This document shows, in pieces, positions 24,629 to 36,600 of a DNA stretch of 64,000 nt. How positions within the stretch are numbered: position 1 is the stretch's first letter; every line of letters begins with the position of its first letter. The DNA comes from Argopecten irradians (Eukaryota; Mollusca; Bivalvia; Pectinida; Pectinidae). Position numbers and translations under genes: made by a program. A model generated the notes under the pieces. That model made no database searches. It was not told the DNA's origin and was given only the letters and a program-made list of their open reading frames with translations. The DNA is taken from positions 59,055,467 through 59,119,466 of the forward strand of contig NC_091134.1 in NCBI RefSeq assembly GCF_041381155.1, in the 5' to 3' direction.

Positions 24629-27600
24629 ATGGAGGATGCGGTAAGCATAATGCGTCGTTTCCGATTTTGACCGGTTATCCTCATTTAATGTTGATTTACT
24701 ATATGAGTTTTGGGAGTAAGGACACAAAGCTAACAGCAATGTCGATTACTCCCATAACATGAGAGTCGACTGGTCAGCCGTTTTTTATCGGATGTTACTT
24801 TGCTGACTGTACACGACGTGATGTTCCAAAACTGTCTCGTCGTGCTATACCTCTAACATTGTTGGAGTACAATGTCGATGAGCTCGGCTAGTACATGGAG
24901 CTACTGTTGTAGCGGAAAAGATATCACCTTTTGACTGACTTTTGGAAAAGTCAGTCAGAAGATGATATATTTTGCGCTACAACAGTCGCTACTCGGCTAG
25001 TAGATAAATACACACTAGATAAGAGAAAAATAAGCTGACCAGCGAACTCTAATGTTATGGGAGTAAGTTGAGAGCCTGATTTCATAATTGATCCCAATGA
25101 CGAATCAAGCCAGACAAACAACGTAATAAAATTAATTAATAATTATCATGACCACAGAACGACAAAAAAAATGGACAATAGGTATTTAGCACGCTGGTAA
25201 GTCAAAGACCCACTATAAACTAATATATAGAGAAAGGTAAGGAACTCCTTCGTGATGCAAAATTGGGTAATTTAGTTCAAAGTGTTGAAAAAAAAATTTC
25301 CAGACCAGATATCTCAACAGCTTCAGTCTTAATTGAAAGTTAAGATGTTAAACTTCAAGATGACAACATGCAACAAGAAATCCTACTGAGCTAAGCCTAG
25401 TCTACTTTTTTCACACACAGCCTCGAAACTTGAAAAATTGACAAATTTCCCTTAATCGGACACGATCGAGACCATTTTTGCTAGGGCTGTTTTGAGTACC
25501 CGGTTACGGGTTGGGGATGTAACAGGGTCAAAAAATGTGTACCCTGGTACCCGTCAAAATTCATCTAGATGTGCATAAACAAGTCTAGAACTTATATCAA
25601 AAGTATTACAAAATCCAACTCATTTGTTTTGTTTTCACTCACCAAGGATGACACCTTATCTTTTCACAACATTTTCACATGCAACATTGTTTCAATTTTT
25701 ATTTCTCATGACCGTCTTTTGTGCCAGAACAGTCTACTTGACGGACATGTGCACTTAATAGGTCACTCTATTGTCATATCCGATAACACTAAAGACCGTC
25801 CGAATGAAGACTATATGTCACATGACCGGAATGATCACTAAAAAGAAATGAACAAATAAAGCATCATGTTAGTTATGATGTTACTCTGTGACACTTTATG
25901 GCAGCTCATTAGCAATTATGAATGTCCTATAGAAATGAAGTAGACAGTTAACGACTGAAGCTATCTTTACTGAACTTACATATGATTTCATTGCATCTCC
26001 GTCGATCAACTGATCTTCCCAAACAACAAACATAACGAAACCCAATTTGTTACAAAAGCAGTAGATCTGTCGAGTACCCGGGTACAGGTCGAGTACTAAC
26101 ATTCTTGTACCGGGGACAAAATTTAGTACCTGCGACAGCCCTAATTTTTGCAAACAAAAATGTCTATTAGCTTCACTGAAAACACGGCAGCCTACAATAA
26201 CAGGCTTTGACATAAACAAACATCAGGTGAAAACAAACGTATTTACTTGTTTGACGCTTCGTTCAAATCCCCCTCTCGTGGCCCTTATGTCGCTTTTCAG
26301 TGCTAATAGTTATCCGGGTCAGGTTGAAGTCCATTTTGCCAAGTCTTGAAAGTAATGTAAAGACTAATCTCATTGGTCAGTTGGTATTAACTCTGCCAAT
26401 GAGATTAGGATTTACATAACTTTCAAGATAGTGGCAAAATGGACTTCAACCTGACCCGGGTAACTATTAGCACTGTAATTGTTTGTATTAATAGTGACGT
26501 CGCAGTACAGTCACCCAACATCATGCCACTCGATAGTGCCCAGAGCAGCGGGAACTATTGCAAATTGTTTCCATTTGTGTAGCCAATCAGAAGTCCGTAT
26601 TCTGTCACATGATGCACTAATACTATTGAAGTTGTAATAACAACGTTAAGTTATACATATACAGGTTTAGAAGAACAGGGAAATATACATTCGTGTCAAG
26701 TGTCCCGACCAGGAATGGAAACAAGTCTTGAATTAAAGAAGCATGCATGAGCTCAGTCACCTGGGCGACAGAGACCATATTAAAATTAATATACAAGTCA
26801 CATCAACCAGATCCTTTTACACTTGTGACCTTATATCAGCTATATAAGTTGATATTACTATTACAGCATTTATAACTTAAGTCATTATAAGATATAAAGT
26901 TTACATATATAACAATAACATATATTATACAGATAAGCTTAGTCATTGCCAAGGCTTGCAAAAAATAAAAACGTCTAATACCTGTTTCATAAAATTTCAT
27001 ATGAACTAAACACTTAATATTTAAGATACTATATTTATTACTGCTAGTATCTAGGAATTCATTATGGTACCAGCCTGTAATCACTGAATACACATGTTTA
27101 TACTTGTTTAATGTGAATAGTCGGGCAAAGAAAATCAGTCTAAATGCGTTCATTGGCCTTCCAAATGTCCTTGCTTTAAAACAACGGTTAAGTTATGTTT
27201 ACGTACAACTGTACAAAGTGGTGTTCCGATTAATCGATTTAGTCGACGTCGCCCCATTTGCTCTGGAAAATCGATTAATCGATTAATGATTTCTGTAGTC
27301 GATTTCAAAATGACTAAAACGAGAGAGAAAAAAAACGAGGCACAGATAAAAGATGAGAAATACTTCGAGGCACGCCGCTTTCTGGTGTGCAGCAATTATA
27401 GTGTTTACAATGTATCTGTAACATGATGTAACACGGTTTCTGATTGGTTACTGGATAAGTTTCCGCTGTCGCTGCAAGTGCTTCAGCTTCCAGTAGCAAC
27501 AGACGATGAATGAACATGGCGACAAATACGACAGACGAACTATATGATCATCCGGGGGCAAAACGTTCCCGTGTGTGGAATTTTTTTGGATTCAAAAGAA

Positions 27601-30600
27601 TAAAGGACATGTACAGCTGTCCTCCGAAACTCGACATGGAATTTGTCTTCTGCATAAAGTGTGGAAACAAATACAAATTCAACAGTAAGTTGAATCGTCG
27701 GAACATGTTTTGCCCAGAGTTTTTATAATTACTGTATATTTGAAATTTTAAAACATGTTAATGTATTGCCGAAATTCTGTATTCTTCACAAAATAGTCAA
27801 TAATTTTGCTGTCTAGTGGTGAACTTCAGTGACATCATAAATATCCTATATTAAGATTAAGGAAGATGAAAGTAGAACCACGTTGTCGTTTTCGGTGGCT
27901 AGCATCGCTTTTAGTTTTATATATTAAACATTAAATTTAGATATGTAAAACGAAGTAATATCTGTTAAATCAGTCATAAGGTCATAAGTCTTAAACTCAC
28001 TGAAAAAATATCAAATTTTTTTTGTGTAAATAGTTAATGTAAAATTCATTAAAATGACAAGTCAGTAACTTTCTTTAGAGTTGATCTTGTTATGTCAATT
28101 TGTCAACAAATTCATAGTAAAATAATTAACACAAATATCTTGAAATATTTTGAAAACAATTTATTCAATGAATCATTAATTCATTATAGAATAAAAAAAC
28201 AAAACAAACAAAAACAAAGCACATAGAAATTATCGGATACAAAATGGCATAAAAGAATACATATTGGAAACAGTATACAATTTAAAAAAGAAAAGAAAAA
28301 AGCAAACAAGAAATTTGATTTTTGTAACCTGGAAGCCCGACAAAGGACACAAAATTAATCAATCATTAGTCGATGATTTATCGTTTTAAAAAGATGATGA
28401 TCGATTGTGAATTTATGAAGTGATTCCCAACACTAACTGTACATTGTCCAGTTTTGACCATTGAAATTACGGACAAACCCGGCCGGCCCTAGCTATGTTA
28501 ATTTAGCATACCGGGTAGTTCTAAAAATAAATTTGCCCAACACTCTGAAAGCAAATTTAAAATTAAGCTTAAATGCTGTATGGAAATCAACACTGGATAA
28601 AACCACTTATACCATCTTTAGCCTTCCTTAATATGACCTGAATATTCATTTTAATATTAACATCCTAAAGATGCTTCACCGCTGACAAGTGGTATTTTTT
28701 CACTATCAAAAACAGGAGCAGACAATTTAGTATTTTTCTTCAGTTGCAAAAGTTACTTTACACCATTACCACCATTTAAAAGGCATTCCAAAAAAAATCC
28801 ATGGCACTATGAAGAACTGATTGTGAACGCACCAAAAAGCAAAATAAATGATTTTTTTGTTATTTTTTGTGTTAATTAGCTCATATATATATACACGGTT
28901 AAACATCAGTTATTGTTCAAATAATGAGTATCGTTTATGCTCTGTCGGCAGTGGAGCATATATCTTTGATGATTTTATATATAGCTATATAGATAGACAT
29001 GGGTTGATTTAAGATTTTGTTTGTTACAGATGTACGATTCAGACAATGACTTACAGATGGAAAGTTCTGGTGATAACCTAACCTCACTTGACCTGTACGA
29101 TGATTTGATTACAGACGAGGGACTGACGCGTCAGGATAATTATGATGAGGTAATGTAGTTTATATAGTTAATGTATATTTCTATATGCCACTGTCCTGTT
29201 AGCTTGGATAGCTTAAGCTTGTCAACCAATATAAGCTCTCTCTATTTACGTATATAGCTGTATGTAGTTTACAGATTCCGTAATGTAAGTGTATATACAT
29301 GTACCACACTGGGAATGGGATTGAACATTCTAAAATCGTTGAAGGAGATATATGTGGCAAGGTGTCATGGGAGAGGTATCAGAATGTCAACTAGTGTAAC
29401 TGTTATTCGTTCATTGATAGAGTCGACTATTTGTTTGTGAGGACATTGTTTTAAAAGTAGGCCCCTGGTAATAAGTCAAGCATTATGTAACAATGATTGC
29501 TTTATTTTGAAACAATAATAATGTATATGGTATTGTCAACCAATTGTTGTTGTTCTTATTATCTGTTTAGTAAATGTCAATATCTTGAAAGTATATAACA
29601 GCAAAGATGACAGATCTATATATATATTTTAACCGGTTTAAGTTACTATAACTCCTATTTAAGTGTAATAAATGTTTGATTGTCCTTGATTACTTGAATT
29701 TACTTAATATCTTATCTGTCACAGCTGTCTAGGAAGTACGATGCTGCTGTGTTAAAGAATCAGGAACTTGAGTCAGAGGTAGCCACCCTGCGGAAAACTG
29801 AGTCCAGTCTTACGGAGAGATGTACTGTCCTGGAGAAAAACATCTCCACTTTGTTCCTAACTGCACGGCTTGAACTCCAACGCAAAGACAAAGTCATACA
29901 ATACTACAAGCAAATGTATGTATATAAATAATAGGGTGATCAAAACAAATGAGGCAACATGCACTCATCTGATATTTTCTCTGTCACTCTTGGGATACAG
30001 CTACAAGTCATGAAAATTTGAAAAGCATGAAAATAGGCAAAAAAATTTTTATTGGTATATATCATTTAAAAGATTATTTTTTCTTTTCAAAATCATACCC
30101 AAACCACCTGGAAATGACTGAAATTTTATTTTATTATATCAAAAGTTCTCCTTCTGCATGTATTTAACAATTTAGGAGTATATCTTAAACCCCTAGGCAC
30201 ATACAGAGGTACATCTGCCAATCGGTGGAATTGCCAATATCTCTTAATAATAAATGTTTCTGTTAAGTAATACCAATTCCTCTTATACAGATATATCTGG
30301 GAAAGTCCTTGTTTATTATAGCATTAATTCTTCATATATTTTGACAGTATTTAAAACAGTATGTACCGTAATCGACCCAATAAGCGCCCAGGGCATTTAA
30401 AGGTGAAAAGGTGCTTAATAAGACAAAATTATCACAAACCTATACAGTTTTTATAGTTTTGGTCTTATGCCCAGGCAGATGAAATTAGGCCTCAAAAGGG
30501 GGAGGGGCACTTATTGGGTTGAATACGGTAATTGGTGTTTAAATCAAATTGAAACTGTAGTGTTCATTTAATTGTTCCTTTTCCTGATGTTTTCTTTTGA

Positions 30601-33600
30601 TTTTTCAGGAAAACCCCAAGAAACCAAACTGCATATGGAACAAAGGTTGTGAGACAAAGTCGTTGGGAGCAGCCTGGAACTAATAATGACCAAGAGTCTG
30701 TCTCAGAGGACAAAGGGAGGACCAAAAGACGCCTTTCAAGTGATGACCAAGAGGAGAAGGATAAGAAAAAACGCAAGGTCTCCGACAAAGCTGGGAATAA
30801 CAGACAAGAGAATGTTCCTAGGACAGAAAATTGCAGACAGAATGCTGCAAGAAAGATACTTGAAAAGAGTAAAAGGGATATTCAACGAAGAGCAAGTGTT
30901 GAACGGTCATTGATGCCACCAAGGGACAAGATTATTGGAAAAACTGATAGAGAGAAGAACAGAAGAAGCAGGAAAGATAGTGGAAATGAGTCTAGAAAAA
31001 GTGACAAGAATGATTCACGGGAGAAGAAAAGTCAAACTACTGAAGAGAATGAGACGAGAGGAGAAGGTAAAAGAAAGGACAAACTTGGGGAAACTAATAA
31101 GAGAAAAGATCCAGAAAATGGTGATAAAAAGTCGGGCAGTGTGTGTGATTTAAGGGAAAAACTTCGACTGAAAAGATTGAGAGACAATAATATCAACAAA
31201 AACCAATCGCTGGATTACAGAAACTACGGTACTTCTACTTCTAATTATTCCAAAGTTTGTTCTGAAACAGATGAAAGATCTTTGTCATCGTCAGAGAGAA
31301 CTAAGCCATTGGAAGAATTTTCTTCACCAAAAAGTGGATCCAGAAACAGGCTTGCTGAAACAAGTTCTCCAAATCATGCAAAGTCTGATTCAAAAGAAAG
31401 GGAAAATAACCTACAAAGAACTGCTGATTTTCTATCACCTGTTTCGAAATGTAGATCAAACTATGAAAAGCAGGTTACTCCAAAGAGAAAGTCGGTTTTG
31501 GAAAAAGTGTCAAACAAAGACTCAAACAGAAAAGACAGTCAGTCAGGAAGCAAACATGAGGACAAATGTCATTCTGTTAACATGAAAGAGTCTAGGTTAC
31601 CAGAAACATCTGTAGTCAACAGTATTGAGAAAGAGCCTTTATCAAAGAAGTCTTTGTCCTCTTCATCACGTTCTGAGACTAGTTCAACTCCTAAGAAATT
31701 CCAACAAGAACAACCGCTTTCTTCTGAAGCAGACAACCTTAGCTCAGTGTCCTCAGAGAAAATGGAAGATGGAAAACATTCTACTACAGGGACCATGTCT
31801 GATGAACCAAGTCATAAGGATGTAGCAGTGGGAAAGAAAGTAAATCTGAGTGATCGGGATGGACAACAAAAAGTGCGTTCTGATCAGTCTCCAAGGTCAT
31901 CTTCAAATCTTGATAAGGACGATTCAGTGGTGTCTAAGATTGGTTCTTCTGATGAAGGTGGAATGAACAAGGCGGAATCATGTGTGTCTGTTTCTAAGTT
32001 GTTGAAAGACAGTGAAAGCAATGACATTAAAAACTTATTGATTTCTCAAGAATCAGATCAAGTAAAGAACAAATCAACAGCAATATCAACTCACGGACAA
32101 ACAGACGCTTTGGATAAATTAGGGGAGACAACTCAATCTAGTGGCAAGGAATCCAGATCTAGAACAAGACATCAATCAAAGGGAAAGTCAGCAGAAAAAC
32201 AAAGAGGTACACAAGAGCCTTCAAACAAAATGAGGAATGATGAAGTAAAAACAGATGTTAAACAGCTGGAATCTTCCAGAAAAACGTATAAGTCTGGAGC
32301 TGATAGTCAAACATCTCGCGAAGTGATTGAGGATGAACAGCAAGACCGAGAATTTGGGAAGACTCCTCCTGGTATGGATATAAACGACAAAACAGGAAAC
32401 ATAAAACCTGATCAGGAGAAAAATGAGAAGAAACAACAAAAGAAAATGTTTGACTCATCTAATGATAATGATAAAAAGAATAGAAATTGTACAGGTGATA
32501 TCAGAAAGTTAAAGAAAAATACTCCTTTATCACCAAGAAATGTGGAACAGAGTTCGGCCAAGCTAAAGGACGATGATAAAGTAAAAACTGGTTCAATCTT
32601 ATTATCACCTGTTGGTAAAAGTCGAGCATCTCCAAGAAGAAGTAAAGATAAACATATGAGGATAGACTCTGGAGCATCCAATGCTCCAAGTAAACACAGA
32701 AAGCTGTCAGAAGTAAATCAAAGTGACATAAAGATGCCACCAGAATCTATATCACAGATTAACGTTTCACCAGGTAGTAAAGAAAATGCTGGAGTGACTG
32801 TAGGCTTTGTATGTGAACAATTGGACAATCCTGTGCTGGTATCAAAAGATGACAGACTGGCACTAAGGCAAACATCATTTGAAGACATACATTCTATTAT
32901 GGACACAGACCCAACAGACATTCAATCAAATATATCTACAGCAGAAAAGGTTCATGGTATCCAGAACAACATGTCCGAGAACAACAAGAAATGTGAGACA
33001 CACAGAATTGACAAGCAGGACAAGAAGGAATCAATTGGAGACAACATAATTGATTCTGAGTCACAGAGATTAGAAAAACATGAGACCAAATCAAGGAAAT
33101 CAGAGAAACAAGGACAGGTGAAAATAGATTCAAGGTCAAAGGGAAATGGAAAATCAAACGACAAGTCACAGAAAAAGGAGAAAATACATCAAGAAACACA
33201 TCAAAAAGAGAAATTATACCCCAAAACACATAAAAAGGAGAAAGTACAACCAGAGACCCACAGAAAGGAGAAATTACACTCAGTGTCACAGGGGAAGGAG
33301 AGGATAAGCTCTGAAAACTCTGATGAGGTAAAGAAAATGAAGAAAATTGACACAAAGTCAAAGAAAACAGAAAAAATTGTCCCACAGGAAAAAGAGAAAT
33401 TAGATTCAAAATCACAGGGAATGGAGGAAATCAATTATGAGTCGCAAGGAATGGGCATGTTAAACATAACAGAAATGGAAAAGCTAGACTCTGAGACACA
33501 AGAAATGGGGACGATTGACTCGCATGTAATGGATAAAATGGAGTCAGAAGAAATTAAGATACAAAATTTAGAGTCACAACCGATGGAGAATTCAGAGAAT

Positions 33601-36600
33601 GTGTTGCAGAACAATGTGATAACAGTTATTGAGTTACAAAAAACACAGAAACTAGACTCTCAGACACAGGACATTGAGAAACATAGTACTGAGGTACAGG
33701 AAACAGAGAGACTGGAGTACCCCGAGTCACTAGACATAGAAGAAATGTCACAGGAAATGGAGATACAACAGACCAAGCCAAATACAACCGAGAAAAGGAA
33801 AGCTGAGTCTGAAGTAATACAGAAACCAGACTCTGAGCCAAGTAAAATTGACCAACTGAACACTAAGTTACAGGAAAAAGATATTGTTGTACCTGAGTCA
33901 CCAGATACGTTGCAAGGAATGGCTGAGTTAACTGAAACTGATAACCAGAATGCTGGGTCAGAAGAAATGGTGAAACTTGATACTGATCCACATAGACCAC
34001 AAAAGCTAGATGGTGAGTCAATGGAAACAGAGAAATTAGATACAGAGTCAGAAATACCAGAGAAATCCAACAATGTGTCTGTAAAAGTAGAAAAGCTAAA
34101 CTGTCAACCTCAGAAAAAAGTTACACCTGCATCTGAGCCTCAAGGAAATGAAAAATTAGACAATGAGTCAATGATGACGGAGAAGCCTGATACTGAGTTG
34201 AGAGAAATGCAGGAAGCATACTCTGAGAATGTAGATAATGAGTCTAAGGAGGAGACACACAAATCAGAGACAGCGGACTCAGAATCACTGGACCAACTAA
34301 AGACTGTGTCACAAAGAACAGAGAAAGTAAGCTTAGAAGTACTAGGAAAGGAGGAATTAGATAATGAGCCAATTGTCATAGAGAAACCAGAAGAAATAGA
34401 CTTACAAGAAACAAAAGAGACAGGCTTTGAGTCACAGGGAGTAGAGAATAATTCGCAAAGGACAAAACAATTAGACATCAATATTTGTGATGTGCAGAGG
34501 CAAAATACTTCTGCACGTGTAATGGACACTTCTTCAAGTGAACTAGTAAACATCGAAACAGAGAAAAAGGATGAATTTGTGGATGAAGAAAATCGTAAAG
34601 AATTTAAAACAGAATTCAAATCACCTGTAAACCAAAAATTGATTGTGAAAGATTCTGCAAAAGAAAATCTTGCTAATGACATGAGTGAGACTGAAGATTC
34701 GGGAAATGATTCTACCATGAATAGGAAAACATCCTCATCATCAGTATCAAGTGATTCGACCTTGGAGAGTGACCTTGAAATGAGCTCTGATAGTGAGTCT
34801 GAGGAATTATCTGATGCAATCAACTCTCATTCATCTGGTGAAGAACATCAAAATGAGGTTTCTGAACCTAAAAATACTCCCAATCTGAAAAGTGCCGAGA
34901 ACATTTGCTCTTCTGATTTAGAACCCAAAATAAAAACAGGGGAGCAACACACAGCAGGTGAGAATTCAACAAAAGCTCTTAGCAACAAAGATTCTGGATA
35001 TCAACAAGGACCAGAAGTGCTGAAAGCCAAGGTGTCTAATATAAGAACTGATGAAAGCAGCGAGGAACTTGATTATGAGTTTGAGTCTGATAGCTCCTCA
35101 TCACTGTCTCCTATGCATGAGTCATCTGGGAATGAGAGTGGACCAGAGACGGTAATGGAGGAGGATGTGATGGAAGATGTATCCAATCTGGATAACAGGG
35201 CAGAAGGTAAACAGGAGGATGCCCTTATGCTTTGTGTGTCCCCGTCAGAAAGCATGGAATTTGACACTGAAGAAGACGACACAGGTGCAACTGTTCAAGG
35301 CAAGAAGACTAGCTCACCGAGGAAAAAGGTGAGCAACAATAAATCAAAACGGGATGAAGGAAGGAAATCAATATCAAAACAAGGTGATTCTAGTGAAAAT
35401 TTAACCAATGATAGCAAACGTGATGACAGACGAACAAGCAAGAGAGATGGCGAGTACCACTTTAACAAAACAAAAGATGAATCTTGTAGGAATGATGACA
35501 ATAAAGTCAGACATAGCTCTCACCAAAAGCATGGTGATGTCAAGACTTCAAGGCAAAAATGTGAGCACAATGATCGAAAAGATATTAGTTCACGTGACCG
35601 TAAAAGAGCATCAAAGGAGCGTGACAGGAAAAGAACATCCACCCGTTGCCATAGTGATATGGAAAATCATAGTAGAGAAACTAATTGTTATGGAAATAAA
35701 GAAAGGAAATCAAAAGATCGTTATACGGATACAAGGACATCCAGAGATAGTCCTAGGACATCTAAGGATCGTCATAGTGACAAAGACAGGACTGTGAAGG
35801 ATTGCCATAGTGATAAAGAAAGGGCTGTGAAGGATCGCCATAGTGACAAAGAAAGGACTGTGAAGGATTGCCATAGGGATACAAAAAGGTCGTTAGACGA
35901 TCATCGTGTTGATAAAAAAAGAATATCAGATGATCATAGCGATAAGGAAAGAAAATCTAAGGAACGTCAAAGGGATGTGGAAAGGAAACCCAAGGATCTC
36001 GGCTCTAGAGAGAACAGGTTGTCGAAGAACAACATTATTGGTAGAGAGAAAAAGTTGGATCATCACCAAGTAAGAGAAAGGCCATCAAAGGAATTTCTTA
36101 GTGGTACAGAAAGGATTTCAAAGGATCCTCATAGTCATGGTGAAGGCATTTCCAAAGATCGCCATAGTGACACCGAAAAGACCTCAAACGATTGCCATGT
36201 TGACACTGAAAAGACTTCAAAAGATTGCCATAGTGACTCTGAAAGGTCTTCTGGTAATTGTCATGTTGATACAGGCAGATCAGAAAATCATAAAAGTAAT
36301 ACAGAAATGAAAACTGAGGAATGTCAAAAACCTACAGAACAGACTTTCAAAAGTCGGCATGGACATACAGAGAGACCATCAAACGATTACCATAGCAATG
36401 AAAAGAAACTACTTAGCACAACAGAAACAACCTACATGAATGATTTATATGACACTGGAAAAACAATCAAGGATGATCAGGGTAAAAAAGGATGCCTGTC
36501 CAAGATTCACCAAAAACAACAGAAAAGTTCAGGAAAAGAAAGGAGCATTTCTTCAAAGCACAGGAAAACATCTGAAACGAAAGCTTCACAAGAAACTGTC

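Noticed and set aside
25896-26219. 107-codon minus-strand frame across the right end of the hAT element
   Set aside because: It crosses the element border and target duplication, and has no transposase motif.
32221-35501. Many minus-strand frames of 66-227 codons rich in Ser/Phe/Leu
   Set aside because: They are antisense to the Glu/Lys/Ser-rich FLASH exon, where low codon diversity keeps the opposite strand open.
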